A stretch of 64,000 nt of DNA from Vibrio tritonius. Its GTDB lineage: Bacteria; Pseudomonadota; Gammaproteobacteria; Enterobacterales; Vibrionaceae. A program made the position numbers and the translations under genes. The stretch covers positions 3,100,001-3,164,000 of the forward strand of contig NZ_AP014635.1 in assembly GCF_001547935.1 (NCBI RefSeq). Direction: 5' to 3'. This document shows positions 32,812 through 43,612 of this stretch, one piece after another. The notes beneath the pieces are model-generated. The model searched no databases. It had not been told where the DNA came from and worked only from the letters and a program-made list of their open reading frames with translations. Position 1 is the first letter of the stretch. Each line of letters begins with the position of its first letter.

Positions 32812-32906
32812 TTGTTAATAGAATCATAACGCAAAATGCATAATGATCGACATTTATCCTTATAACCCCTACTATTCCTCGCGCAAACCTGAGGAAAACA
32901 AAGTTT

Positions 32907-34829
32907 ATGATTATCTTCTCTGACATTCAGTTACTCCGTGGCGGTAAACCTCTACTTGATGGGGCATCAGCAACGATTCATCCAGGCGATAAAGTAGGTC
33001 TGGTCGGTAAAAACGGTTGTGGTAAATCAACCCTGTTCGCTTTGCTAAAAGATGAACTTTCTATCGATGCTGGTTCAATGAACTTCCCATCTAACTGGGA
33101 ACTTGCTTGGGTAGCACAAGAAACTCCAGCACTAGAACGCACCGCACTGGATTATGTGATTGATGGCGATCGAGAGTATCGTGAACTAGAACGTCAACTC
33201 CTGCAGGCTGAAGCTGACGACAACGGCACACTCGTGGCAGAACTACACGGAAAAATCGAGACAGTTGGTGGTTACAGTATTCAAGCGCGCGCTGCAGAAC
33301 TACTTAATGGCCTTGGGTTTAGCCAAGAACAGATGCAATGGAATCTCACCCAATTTTCTGGTGGTTGGCGAATGCGTCTCAACTTGGCACAAGCGCTACT
33401 GTGTCGCTCAGATTTACTGCTTCTCGATGAACCGACCAACCACTTAGACCTCGATGCGGTGATGTGGCTGGAGCGATGGTTACAAACTTATTCAGGTACT
33501 TTGGTCATTATTTCCCACGACCGTGACTTTCTTGATCCTATCGTCGGGCGCATTATCCATATCGAAAACGAAAAGATGAATGAGTACACCGGTAACTATT
33601 CCTCTTTTGAGGGACAGCGCGCACAAAAAATGATGCAACAACAAGCCTCATTTGAAAAACAACAAAAACAGATGGCGCACATGCAAAGCTACATCGATCG
33701 CTTCCGGTACAAAGCCTCAAAAGCGCGCCAAGCACAGAGCCGGATTAAGGCATTAGAAAAACTAGAGAAAGTATTACCGGCTCAGTTTGATAACCCATTT
33801 AACTTTGAATTTCGAGTCCCCGATGCCTTACCTAATCCAATTCTGATGATGGATCAAGTCAGTGCCGGTTATGGTGATCATCTCATTCTCGATAAAATTC
33901 GCCTTAACCTAGTTCCTGGCAGCCGAATCGGTTTGCTCGGGCGTAACGGCGCGGGTAAATCAACGCTAATCAAACTTCTTTCTGGTGATTTAAAACCGCA
34001 AGGTGGTGACCTAACCTATTCACAAGGTGTGAAAATCGGCTACTTTGCCCAGCATCAGTTGGAAACCCTTCATCCGGAAGAGACGCCACTACAGCACATG
34101 ATGCAAATCGCGCCAGACCAAACAGAGCAACAACTGCGTGATTACCTAGGTAGTTTTGGTTTCCAAGGTGATAAAGCACTCGACCCTGTAGGGCCTTTCT
34201 CGGGCGGTGAAAAAGCGCGTCTCGTGTTGGCTTTATTGGTATGGCAAAAACCAAACCTATTGCTGCTTGATGAACCAACCAACCACCTTGATCTCGACAT
34301 GCGTCAAGCGCTGACTTTAGCACTACAAAGTTACGAAGGCGCGATGGTGATCGTCAGCCATGATCGTTACTTACTGCGCGCGACCACCGATGATCTTTAC
34401 CTAGTCCATGATCACCAAGTGGCGCCATTTGATGGTGATTTATTAGATTACTACAAGTGGTTAACCGATCATCAAAGAGCCCTACGTAAAGAAGTCGCCA
34501 CACAAAGTAATCCTAATAAAGACAACACAAACAGTGCTGCTGCGAAGAAAGAACAAAAGCGTCGTGAAGCCGAATTTCGTAAGTTAACCGCTCCAATTCG
34601 CAAAAAACTGACCCAACTAGAAACCAAATTAGATAAGCTTAATGCAGTGATCTCTGATGTGGAAAATCAGTTGGCCGAATCCAGCCTGTATGAAGCGCAA
34701 AATAAAGCTAAACTTACTGAATTACTCGCCCTTCAAGCCACCAGCAAATCTCAACTTGAAGAAGTAGAAATGGATTGGATGGCAGAACAGGAAACGCTCG
34801 AAGCAATGGAACAGGAATTTAATAGTTAA
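32907..34829 (+). CDS. yheS: ABC-F family ATPase YheS
   Basis: 640 residues, no membrane segments, two ABC cassettes. The first has Walker A GKNGCGKSTL (~33), signature FSGGWRMRL and LLLLDEPTNHLD. The second has GRNGAGKSTL (~344), FSGGEKARL and LLLLDEPTNHLD. An interdomain linker rich in Arg/Lys/Gln (~240-300) and a coiled-coil tail (~560-640) complete the ABC-F plan. The family acts on ribosomes during translation; the specific role of YheS is less settled. It overlaps the next gene by one base (TAATG). Confidence 0.94.
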   Translation: MIIFSDIQLLRGGKPLLDGASATIHPGDKVGLVGKNGCGKSTLFALLKDELSIDAGSMNFPSNWELAWVAQETPALERTALDYVIDGDREYRELERQLLQAEADDNGTLVAELHGKIETVGGYSIQARAAELLNGLGFSQEQMQWNLTQFSGGWRMRLNLAQALLCRSDLLLLDEPTNHLDLDAVMWLERWLQTYSGTLVIISHDRDFLDPIVGRIIHIENEKMNEYTGNYSSFEGQRAQKMMQQQASFEKQQKQMAHMQSYIDRFRYKASKARQAQSRIKALEKLEKVLPAQFDNPFNFEFRVPDALPNPILMMDQVSAGYGDHLILDKIRLNLVPGSRIGLLGRNGAGKSTLIKLLSGDLKPQGGDLTYSQGVKIGYFAQHQLETLHPEETPLQHMMQIAPDQTEQQLRDYLGSFGFQGDKALDPVGPFSGGEKARLVLALLVWQKPNLLLLDEPTNHLDLDMRQALTLALQSYEGAMVIVSHDRYLLRATTDDLYLVHDHQVAPFDGDLLDYYKWLTDHQRALRKEVATQSNPNKDNTNSAAAKKEQKRREAEFRKLTAPIRKKLTQLETKLDKLNAVISDVENQLAESSLYEAQNKAKLTELLALQATSKSQLEEVEMDWMAEQETLEAMEQEFNS

Positions 34830-35314
34830 TGACCCAAGAGCATGCACACACTTCACTCACATTGGAAAGATTGTGGCAATTCAGTCTGCAATATTACAGT
34901 GTGCGAGAAGTAAAAGAGGCATGCTTAAGTCTGCAAAATCAGTTCCACGGTAATGTGAATCTGCTCTTACTGCTTAAATGGTTAGATGAAGAGAAACTGA
35001 GTTTTCAGACCGAGCAATGGCCAATCGTCTCCGATTGTCTTGGTCGGTCTGAAGCGCTATTACATCAATACCGAGAATTACGTCGCAAGCTCAAAGGTCA
35101 TGTCACCGATACCTTATATCGTGAAGCCTTGCAATTTGAGCTGCATCTGGAAAAGCAGCAACAATCCGACTTGGTAGACTGCATTACCACTCAGTTGACG
35201 CTCACATCAACTCAGCAACCCGAACTTTGCCAACGATATTGTCGCCAATTAGGCGCCGACAAACTCACGGCTGTTTTTGCTAAACCCGCGCAACCGCAAC
35301 AGAAAAAACCTTAG
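34829..35314 (+). CDS. TIGR02444-like conserved protein
   Basis: 161 residues, alpha-helical, no signal peptide or membrane segment. The N-terminal LWQFSLQYYSVREVKEACLS, then NVNLLLLLKWLDEEKLSF, fits what I know of the TIGR02444 family encoded between yheS and yheT in many gamma-proteobacteria. Its ATG overlaps the yheS stop, so it is translationally coupled to the ABC-F gene. Function unknown. Confidence 0.75.
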   Translation: MTQEHAHTSLTLERLWQFSLQYYSVREVKEACLSLQNQFHGNVNLLLLLKWLDEEKLSFQTEQWPIVSDCLGRSEALLHQYRELRRKLKGHVTDTLYREALQFELHLEKQQQSDLVDCITTQLTLTSTQQPELCQRYCRQLGADKLTAVFAKPAQPQQKKP

Positions 35315-35329
35315 CGGTCGTGTAACCTG

Positions 35330-36337
35330 ATGACCGACAGAGCCAATAATGGAATGCCAATGTCTGCCTTTTTGCCACCTTTGGGACTAGCTAACCCACA
35401 TATCCAAACCTTACTACCACGACTATTTCGTCGTCGTCCTCTGTTTGAACCCATTTGGCAAACACTAGAGACACCTGATAATGATTTTCTCGATTTAGCC
35501 TGGAGTGACCCCCCTGAACAAGTGGGTCACAACAACAAACCCATTTTTGTGCTGTTTCACGGTTTAGAAGGCAGTTTCTATAGCCCTTATGCAAATGGGC
35601 TGATGCATGCATTTGCTCAGCAAGGTTGGAACTCGGTACTGATGCATTTTAGAGGTTGTAGTGGCCGACCTAATCGCCTTGCTCGCGCCTATCATTCAGG
35701 AGAGACGTCAGATGCGCGCTTAGTACTTGAGCATATTCGTCAGACATACCCCAATCGTACGGTTATTGCGGCTGGAGTTTCTCTCGGTGGTAATATGCTG
35801 GTTAACTACTTATCCGACTATGCCGATGACCCGATAGTACAAGCTGCAACTGTTATTTCAGCGCCGTTAGATTTGGCTTCTTGCTCAGACCGTATCGAAG
35901 TCGGATTTTCTAAGGTGTATCGTAATTACTTGATGAACTCGTTAAAACGAAATGCGCTACTGAAAATCTCGCTCTTGAACGAGCAATTGGGTATTAAGGC
36001 CGAACAGATAACAAACCTGCATCGCTTACGTGATTTTGATGATCTAATTACTGCTCCGCTCCATGGTTTTGCCAATGCACAAGATTACTATCAGCGTTGC
36101 TCTGGCTTATCCAAATTAACCCATATTTCGATACCGACACTGCTACTACAAGCCAAAGACGATCCATTTATGACCGATAAAGTGGTCCCTACATTTCCTC
36201 TTCCCGAGTATGTGCACTATCGCTTACTTGAACATGGTGGTCACGTGGGGTTCGTAAATGGCTCTTTGCTTAAACCACAATGCTGGCTTGAACAAACCCT
36301 GCCAAAGCACTACCAATATTTACTCAGTAACGACTAA
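35330..36337 (+). CDS. yheT: YheT-family alpha/beta hydrolase
   Basis: 335 residues. ANPHIQTLLPRLFRRRP is the family N-terminus. FVLFHGLEGSFYSPYANGLM has the oxyanion loop, GVSLGGNML the nucleophile elbow with Ser, DDPFM the acid and HGGHVGFV the catalytic His. It is related to the ABHD1/2/3 esterase/lipase group; the substrate is unknown. An in-frame ATG a few codons later (MPMSAFLPP) is an alternative start. Part of the yheS-to-yheU unit. Confidence 0.9.
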   Translation: MTDRANNGMPMSAFLPPLGLANPHIQTLLPRLFRRRPLFEPIWQTLETPDNDFLDLAWSDPPEQVGHNNKPIFVLFHGLEGSFYSPYANGLMHAFAQQGWNSVLMHFRGCSGRPNRLARAYHSGETSDARLVLEHIRQTYPNRTVIAAGVSLGGNMLVNYLSDYADDPIVQAATVISAPLDLASCSDRIEVGFSKVYRNYLMNSLKRNALLKISLLNEQLGIKAEQITNLHRLRDFDDLITAPLHGFANAQDYYQRCSGLSKLTHISIPTLLLQAKDDPFMTDKVVPTFPLPEYVHYRLLEHGGHVGFVNGSLLKPQCWLEQTLPKHYQYLLSND

Positions 36338-36406
36338 AAAGTCGGTATTTTTACAACCCATTAATTAACGCAAGAGTGGTAAAAACCATTCATGTTAGAG
36401 GTTTTT

Positions 36407-36616
36407 ATGAACATCCCTTGGCAACAAATTGCCCCAGAAACGTTAGATAACTTGATTCGTGAATTCGTTCTTCGCGAAGGGACCGACTACGGTACACACG
36501 AAATCTCGTTGGACACAAAAGTCGAACAAGTTAAAAAACAGCTGCAAGCAGGCGAAGCAGTGATTGTCTACTCAGAACTACATGAAACGGTAGACATACA
36601 ATTACGCCATGCATAA
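36407..36616 (+). CDS. yheU: YheU-family small protein
   Basis: 69 residues from the ATG at 36407, which has AGAGG at 5-nt spacing. The upstream in-frame ATG at 36392 would place the SD inside the gene. [33 protein letters not shown] and [13 protein letters not shown] are the family landmarks (UPF0270). Function unknown. Confidence 0.92.
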   Translation: MNIPWQQIAPETLDNLIREFVLREGTDYGTHEISLDTKVEQVKKQLQAGEAVIVYSELHETVDIQLRHA

Positions 36617-36708
36617 TTGCCAGATGAGAGCAGAACAAACCATGCTATAGTGAATCCACTTAGATTTGGAATTCCCTTAATTAAGGACAACAAGAGACAG
36701 GGTTAGTC

Positions 36709-37578
36709 ATGTCAGCGAAACATCCTATTATTGCCGTTACAGGTTCTTCTGGTGCTGGAACAACGACGACATCTGAAGCGTTCCGCAAAATGTTTAACAT
36801 GATGTCAGTAAGGCCAGCTTGGGTTGAAGGTGACAGTTTTCACCGATTTACCCGTCCAGAAATGGACGTAGAAATTCGCAAAGCGCGCGAACAAGGTCGT
36901 CATATCAGTTATTTTGGCCCACAAGCCAATGACTTTCCCACGTTAGAAGAGTTCTTTCGTCAATACGGGAAAGATGGCACAGGCCAAATTCGCCGCTATC
37001 TGCATACATTTGACGAGGCTGTACCATACAACCAAATGCCTGGGACATTTACCCCTTGGCAAGATTTGCCAGAAAATACCGATGTATTATTTTACGAAGG
37101 TTTACATGGTGGCGTGGTTGATGGCGATGTTAACGTATCACAACATGTCGATTTTTTAATTGGCATGGTACCAATCGTAAACTTAGAGTGGATTCAAAAA
37201 TACGTTCGAGACACCCGTGACAGAGGGCATTCTCGTGAAGCGGTAATGGATTCTATCGTTCGCTCGATGGACGACTACCTTAATTACATTACCCCGCAGT
37301 TTTCTCGAACTCACATTAACTTCCAACGTGTTCCCACGGTGGATACGTCAAACCCATTAAATGCGAAAGGGATTCCAAGTTTAGACGAAAGTTTTGTCGT
37401 AATACGCCTTCGTGGCATAAAAAACGTCGATTTCCCTTATCTACTCGCTATGATAGATGGATCATTCATGTCGCGGCATAATACCATTGTGGTTCCTGGT
37501 GGAAAAATGGGGTTTGCGATGGAATTGATTGTCCGCCCAATCCTGCAACAACTGATAGAAAGCGGTAAAATTGGCTAA
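36709..37578 (+). CDS. prkB: Phosphoribulokinase-like P-loop kinase PrkB
   Basis: 289 residues. The P-loop is VTGSSGAGTTTTSEAF (~8-23). EGDSFHRFTRPEMDVEIRKA and FYEGLHGGVVDGDVN hold catalytic and substrate residues of the phosphoribulokinase fold. The organism shows no sign here of a Calvin cycle, and the substrate of the heterotrophic PrkB family is unknown. Position between yheU and crp is conserved; the E. coli yhfA gene between prkB and crp is absent. Confidence 0.93.
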   Translation: MSAKHPIIAVTGSSGAGTTTTSEAFRKMFNMMSVRPAWVEGDSFHRFTRPEMDVEIRKAREQGRHISYFGPQANDFPTLEEFFRQYGKDGTGQIRRYLHTFDEAVPYNQMPGTFTPWQDLPENTDVLFYEGLHGGVVDGDVNVSQHVDFLIGMVPIVNLEWIQKYVRDTRDRGHSREAVMDSIVRSMDDYLNYITPQFSRTHINFQRVPTVDTSNPLNAKGIPSLDESFVVIRLRGIKNVDFPYLLAMIDGSFMSRHNTIVVPGGKMGFAMELIVRPILQQLIESGKIG

Positions 37579-37612
37579 TTCATCACATGTAATTTTCGCT
37601 TACTTTTCATAC

Positions 37613-37628
37613 CGTGATCATAAGCACG
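37613..37628. promoter_or_regulatory. Candidate CRP-binding site upstream of crp
   Basis: CGTGA-TCATAA-GCACG resembles TGTGA-N6-TCACA (7 of 10 core bases) about 190 bp upstream of crp. E. coli crp is autoregulated, so a site here is plausible, but the match is moderate. The rest of the 241-bp gap shows no clear promoter. Confidence 0.35.
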
Positions 37629-37819
37629 TTTTTGCGCAATAAATCGGCCAAACGACACGATTAAAGTCAAGAAATTAGTAATGAAAAAGGATACTATTCT
37701 TTAACGGAAACAAGATAACTTGCAGTGAATCCAAACTCTTCTTATTCTAGTAGGCCTGAATAAGGCTTCGCTAAAATATGGATAGCGGCAAGCGTACCCT
37801 GCAGAGGAAGTGAGATATT

Positions 37820-38452
37820 ATGGTTCTAGGTAAACCTCAAACAGACCCAACATTAGAGTGGTTTCTTTCACACTGTCATATTCACAAATACCCATCAAAA
37901 AGCACTTTGATTCATGCGGGTGAGAAGGCAGAAACGCTGTATTACATCGTAAAAGGTTCTGTTGCGGTATTGATTAAAGATGAAGAAGGCAAGGAGATGA
38001 TCCTTTCCTATCTAAATCAGGGTGATTTTATCGGTGAACTTGGTCTTTTCGAAGAAGGTCAAGAACGTAGCGCCTGGGTTCGAGCAAAATCTCCATGTGA
38101 AGTAGCTGAGATTTCATTTAAGAAATTCCGTCAGCTAATTCAAGTTAACCCAGACATTCTAATGCGTCTTTCTGGTCAAATGGCACGTCGCCTACAAGTG
38201 ACTAGCCAAAAAGTGGGCGATTTAGCCTTCCTTGACGTAACTGGTCGTATTGCTCAGACTCTTTTGAATCTAGCAAAACAACCTGATGCAATGACTCACC
38301 CAGACGGTATGCAAATTAAAATTACCCGTCAGGAGATTGGTCAAATCGTTGGTTGTTCACGCGAAACGGTTGGTCGTATTCTTAAGATGCTTGAAGAACA
38401 AAACCTTATTTCTGCACACGGCAAAACTATCGTCGTGTACGGCACCCGTTAA
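37820..38452 (+). CDS. crp: cAMP receptor protein CRP
   Basis: 210 residues, nearly identical in layout to E. coli CRP. The cAMP pocket contains [40 protein letters not shown] with the Glu, Arg and Ser ligands, and the C-helix has [16 protein letters not shown]. The HTH (~168-192) is [20 protein letters not shown]. It is the global carbon and, in vibrios, competence and motility regulator. It contacts the RNA polymerase alpha subunit (rpoA, this window). A strong terminator follows. Confidence 0.98.
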   Translation: MVLGKPQTDPTLEWFLSHCHIHKYPSKSTLIHAGEKAETLYYIVKGSVAVLIKDEEGKEMILSYLNQGDFIGELGLFEEGQERSAWVRAKSPCEVAEISFKKFRQLIQVNPDILMRLSGQMARRLQVTSQKVGDLAFLDVTGRIAQTLLNLAKQPDAMTHPDGMQIKITRQEIGQIVGCSRETVGRILKMLEEQNLISAHGKTIVVYGTR

Positions 38453-38477
38453 TTCGTACTAACAAGCAACGAATGAG

Positions 38478-38510
38478 AAAAACCACCTAATCAGGTGGTT
38501 TTTTATTTTT
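38478..38510 (+). terminator. Terminator of crp
   Basis: AACCACCT and AGGTGGTT pair perfectly around AATC, extended by A/T pairs, then TTTTTTATTTTT. Likely bidirectional, also serving the convergent DUF1338 gene. Confidence 0.93.
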
Positions 38511-38553
38511 TGAACAGCCAAAGCCTAATACCCGTAGTGGTAATGATGAACGA

Positions 38554-39342
38554 TTACTGGCGATGGGTACTTTCAAAAATCTTATCCGCCGACGCCTCAA
38601 CAAACCCTTGATAGAGTGTCCCGTCAGCCATGGGATAGCGCTTGGCAAACTCGTAGAATCCGCCCGGCACCATTGCCGTAACATCATCAAAACTCACTTC
38701 GACCTTATCCGCCAACGTAGAAGACTGCTCAAGCATAACGTCTGGAGACCCTTTTACTTCCCCTCCAGCCTCATTGATTGCAAAGCCATGACTGCGTAAA
38801 TGCGCATTCACCTGCTTAACCTCGTCAAACGCACTAAGTTGATTGACACTTACGGTAAAATGATTCGCTCCATACCCATGTGCAGCTAACCATCCTGCGT
38901 ATTCACTCTCTGCTGCCAAGATTTGATAATCGGTATAACTTAATGACCATGGCCTTCCTTGCCACAAAAAGTCGGGATTAGTAACCTTGGTAACACTATC
39001 AAGTAATGGATAAATCAACTTTTGGGCCGGAATACTCAGTTCATCCACCAACAACTCACTAATAAATACCTTAGGTAAGGTTGGATCTGGGTGTTGCAAA
39101 TGACGCGCATAAAGCTTTTTGGCAGCAAAACGATATTCGCCACCGACTTGGTAGCCTTCAGCTAAAAAGGGCTTCATTAGTACATCTAACCCGAGTTGCG
39201 GGCTACGAAAGGTGCGTAGCGCGATGTGATCATTAATTAAAGGTTCGTTTTCTTGCAGCAATTGGTGAACTTTGTCCGCAGATGGACACAAACGGGTAAT
39301 ATAGTCTTGCCATAGATTATCAAACAGTTGGACAGCTCTCAT
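38554..39342 (-). CDS. DUF1338-family putative non-haem iron dioxygenase
   Basis: 262 residues. Three candidate metal ligands match the DUF1338 pattern: His in NDHIALRTF (~38), His in GANHFTVSVNQL (~180) and Glu in GGFYEFAKRYP (~235). The family includes HglS/YdcJ, which turns 2-oxoadipate into 2-hydroxyglutarate in lysine breakdown. Whether this short form does the same is inference. GGAG precedes the ATG. It lies 62 bp after astD and is probably in the same transcript, suggesting a link to amino-acid catabolism. Confidence 0.75.
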   Translation of the reverse strand: MRAVQLFDNLWQDYITRLCPSADKVHQLLQENEPLINDHIALRTFRSPQLGLDVLMKPFLAEGYQVGGEYRFAAKKLYARHLQHPDPTLPKVFISELLVDELSIPAQKLIYPLLDSVTKVTNPDFLWQGRPWSLSYTDYQILAAESEYAGWLAAHGYGANHFTVSVNQLSAFDEVKQVNAHLRSHGFAINEAGGEVKGSPDVMLEQSSTLADKVEVSFDDVTAMVPGGFYEFAKRYPMADGTLYQGFVEASADKIFESTHRQ

Positions 39343-39404
39343 AGCGTCTCCTTATCTGTAAAATAGCGACCCTCTTGCCCTAAGTTCGCCGCCAAATAGA
39401 ATGA

Positions 39405-40880
<1,476 letters not shown>

Positions 40881-41900
40881 TTACTGCGCGAGCACCCGCA
40901 CAAAATCACCACTTTCGACGCCTAAAGCTTCGGCCACATCCGGCGCCAAAATAGCGCTATGATTTTCAAGACTCACCGCCGCTTTTGCCGCAGTTGCACG
41001 AAAATGCCGAAATGACGTATTGGCAATCAGGTAATCTTGGGAGCTAGTATGGTCTGCTACTTGTACTTTCAGTCGTTGCGAATGACGTATCGACTCTATA
41101 TGGTCTCTATCACACTCAACTGTTGGGCCGGCATCAAAAATGTCCACATAGTTCCGACAAACAAACCCTTCTTTTTCCAGCAAGCGTAAGGCAGGTTTAG
41201 TGTTGTCATGGACCTGACCAATGACGGCTTGCGCTTCTTTACTTAACAGATTGATATAAATCGGTAATTTAGGCATAAGATCAGCGATAAATCCCTTATT
41301 ACCGATCCCAGTTAAATAGTCTGCCATCGAAAAATCGATAGAAAAGAAGTGCTGCTGTAACCATTGCCAAAATGGTGAATTGCCTTCTTCATCAGAAACA
41401 CCTCGCATTTCTGCAAAAATGGTTTTAGAGAAGCGTTCAGGATGTTCCGCCAACATCAAAAAGCGGCATTTAGACATTAAGCGACCGTTGAGGCCTTGAC
41501 GAAATTGAGGGCGTAAGAAGAGTGTGCAGATTTCGCTGCAACCAGTGTAGTTATTGCCAAGAGTCAGTAACTTAACAACGTTTTTAACTTTAAGACGACG
41601 TGAAGAATGAACAATAGTGCTGATGTGATAAGAATAACAAGGCACATCCCAACCCACGGCAGCTTCGATACCAGTGGTTCCCGCAATTTCGCCAGTATCA
41701 CTGTCAAAGCCAACCATCAAATAGCCTTCGTCACTGGGTTCATTGACATCAAGTTTGGCAAAACTGTATTCGGAATGTTGAATCCGAGTTTTTAACATCT
41801 CCTCATTGACGGGGAGTGAAGTAAATCCATAACCCGACTCCACAGCACAAGTGTGGAGCGCTTCATAATCAGACATAGCAATAGGGCGAACAACTAGCAT
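40881..41900 (-). CDS. astA: Arginine N-succinyltransferase
   Basis: 339 residues: MLVVRPIAMSDYEALHTCAV, SGYGFTSLPVNEEML, GTTGIEAAVGWDVPCYSYHI and FAEMRGVSDEEGNSPFWQWL are AstA landmarks (GNAT-related fold). It transfers succinyl from succinyl-CoA to arginine, the first AST step. I start at the ATG at 41900, with GGAGG upstream, rather than the TTG one codon earlier. The gene is followed by astD and preceded by argD with two hairpins between. Confidence 0.95.
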   Translation of the reverse strand: MLVVRPIAMSDYEALHTCAVESGYGFTSLPVNEEMLKTRIQHSEYSFAKLDVNEPSDEGYLMVGFDSDTGEIAGTTGIEAAVGWDVPCYSYHISTIVHSSRRLKVKNVVKLLTLGNNYTGCSEICTLFLRPQFRQGLNGRLMSKCRFLMLAEHPERFSKTIFAEMRGVSDEEGNSPFWQWLQQHFFSIDFSMADYLTGIGNKGFIADLMPKLPIYINLLSKEAQAVIGQVHDNTKPALRLLEKEGFVCRNYVDIFDAGPTVECDRDHIESIRHSQRLKVQVADHTSSQDYLIANTSFRHFRATAAKAAVSLENHSAILAPDVAEALGVESGDFVRVLAQ

Positions 41901-41921
41901 CAATATTCCCTCCAGATGCTA

Positions 41922-41993
41922 AGGGCCCGAATATCGGGCCCTACCTAGTCTATCGCCATGAGCGCGATGTTCTCATATAGCTCGATGGCGATA
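41922..41993 (-). repeat. Two consecutive hairpins between argD and astA
   Basis: The first is a perfect 9-bp stem AGGGCCCGA/TCGGGCCCT around ATA (41922-41942). The second pairs TATCGCCATGAGC with GCTCGATGGCGATA (41951-41963 and 41980-41993, one bulged G) around a 16-nt loop. No U-tract follows on the minus strand. They may attenuate or process the argD-astA transcript. Confidence 0.65.
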
Positions 41994-41999
41994 CCCAGC

Positions 42000-43211
42000 T
42001 CACACTAAAGTCGCAATTGCAGAATCTAGGCGAGCTAAACCTTCTGCGATATCTTGTTCTGGAATGATCAAAGATGGAGTAAAACGTAATACGTTAGGAC
42101 CGGCAACTAACATCATCAAGCCAGCTTTACCTGCAGCCACTAACACATCACGCGCTCGACCTTCCCATTTTTCATTCAGTGCCGCGCCAATGAGCAAGCC
42201 TTTGCCACGCACTTCACTGAAGATATCGTATTTTTGATGAATTTTTTCTAATCCAGCACGAAATAGCGCTTCACGTGCTTTCACCCCAGCCAAGGTTTCT
42301 GGCTGACTAATAATATTGACAGCAGCTTCTGCCACAGCACACGCCAACGGGTTACCGCCATACGTCGAACCGTGCACTCCCACTTTAAAGTGAGAAGCGA
42401 TGTCTGTGGTTGTCAAAATCGCACCAATCGGGAAGCCAGCGCCAAGAGATTTAGCCGTGCTCAAAATATCTGGCGTCACACCCAAACCTTGGTAAGCATA
42501 GAAATCCCCAGTACGACCATTACCGGTTTGCACTTCATCGAAAATCAACAGTGCATTATGTTTATCACATAGTTCACGAACCGTTTGCACAAATTCATCG
42601 CTTGGAGAAACGATACCACCTTCACCTTGCAAAGGCTCCATCATTACCGCACACGTTTTATCAGACATGTGAGCTTTAAGTGCCTCAATGTCGTTATAAG
42701 GAATATGGGTAACGTCAGAAGGTTTGGGACCGAAACCGTCTGAATAGTTCGATTGCCCACCGACGGTTACAGTAAAGAAAGTGCGTCCATGGAAACCTTG
42801 TACAAAGGCAATGATTTCTGATTTCTCAGGGCCGAAATTATCAGCAGCATAACGGCGAGCCAGCTTCAATGCAGCTTCATTGGCTTCCGCGCCTGAGTTT
42901 GCAAAAAACACTTTTTCAGCAAACGTAAGGTCAGTCAGCTTTTTAGCCAAACGTAGGGCGGGTTCGTTCGTCATCACATTACTTAAATGCCAGACTTTAT
43001 TCGCTTGTTCCGTCAACGCCTTAACCGCGGCTGGATGGCAATGTCCTAAACAGCTCACTGCAATACCGCCAGCGAAGTCGATATACTCTTTACCTTCTTG
43101 ATCCCAGAGGCGAGAACCTTCCCCTTTTACTGGGATAAATTCCATTGGGCTGTAACAAGGCACCATCACCTCGTCAAATAAACCGCGTTCTACTTTCTGT
43201 TCTACTGTCAT
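42000..43211 (-). CDS. argD: Acetylornithine/succinylornithine aminotransferase
   Basis: 403 residues, class III PLP aminotransferase. Landmarks are [45 protein letters not shown] and the PLP lysine K254 in [11 protein letters not shown]. It can serve both arginine synthesis (ArgD) and AST degradation (AstC). Being followed by astA and astD suggests this single enzyme does both jobs. GAGGGG precedes the ATG. The 401-bp region upstream carries a candidate ArgR box. Confidence 0.93.
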   Translation of the reverse strand: MTVEQKVERGLFDEVMVPCYSPMEFIPVKGEGSRLWDQEGKEYIDFAGGIAVSCLGHCHPAAVKALTEQANKVWHLSNVMTNEPALRLAKKLTDLTFAEKVFFANSGAEANEAALKLARRYAADNFGPEKSEIIAFVQGFHGRTFFTVTVGGQSNYSDGFGPKPSDVTHIPYNDIEALKAHMSDKTCAVMMEPLQGEGGIVSPSDEFVQTVRELCDKHNALLIFDEVQTGNGRTGDFYAYQGLGVTPDILSTAKSLGAGFPIGAILTTTDIASHFKVGVHGSTYGGNPLACAVAEAAVNIISQPETLAGVKAREALFRAGLEKIHQKYDIFSEVRGKGLLIGAALNEKWEGRARDVLVAAGKAGLMMLVAGPNVLRFTPSLIIPEQDIAEGLARLDSAIATLV

Positions 43212-43285
43212 TGCACATCCCCTCCCAATACGAATGCTGTGCTAATGAGCAACTACTTATATTTTAGTCGATATATAAGATTTTA

Positions 43286-43513
43286 TATTGCGAATAAGCG
43301 TCACTAGCATTGTATTTACAAAATATTAACCAATTCAATAGTGGTATATTCTGTAAGCAAATCACCATTGCATTCACTCACTGCCACACATGACTATTTA
43401 TGCACTAATAATAAGAATTTATGAAGCACTTTTCATCACTTAAATAAAAAATTATTTAAAAACTCAGGCTTAAAGGGGAAGTGATCGGAATAGACAAATG
43501 TATTGCGAATAAG
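43286..43513. repeat. 13-bp direct repeats in the argD-pabA gap
   Basis: TATTGCGAATAAG occurs at 43286-43298 and again at 43501-43513, 215 bp apart, in the AT-rich 401-bp region between the argD start and pabA end. They could be binding sites for a shared regulator or chance in AT-rich DNA. Apart from the ArgR-like box and the pabA terminator, nothing else is recognisable in the gap. Confidence 0.5.
43391..43404. promoter_or_regulatory. Candidate ArgR operator (ARG box) upstream of argD
   Basis: TGACTATTTATGCA matches TGAATWWWWATTCA at 12 of 14 positions, about 180 bp upstream of the argD start. A second, weak box (9 of 14) begins 8 bp further upstream of argD. ArgR controls both arginine synthesis and AST genes in enterobacteria. 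Confidence 0.5.
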
Positions 43514-43550
43514 TTTTCATTTAAGAAAACCCAATAAAATCGCAGAAAAA

Positions 43551-43573
43551 TTAATCAAAAAGGTGATCACCTT
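43551..43573 (-). terminator. Terminator of pabA
   Basis: The perfect 14-bp palindrome AAGGTGATCACCTT (43560-43573) can fold into a short stem and is followed on the minus strand by TTTTGATTAATTTTT. It lies 40 bp after the pabA stop. Confidence 0.65.
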
Positions 43574-43612
43574 CTTAATTTTTAATCTATTAGCTGCGAT
43601 TAAGATGGAGGG

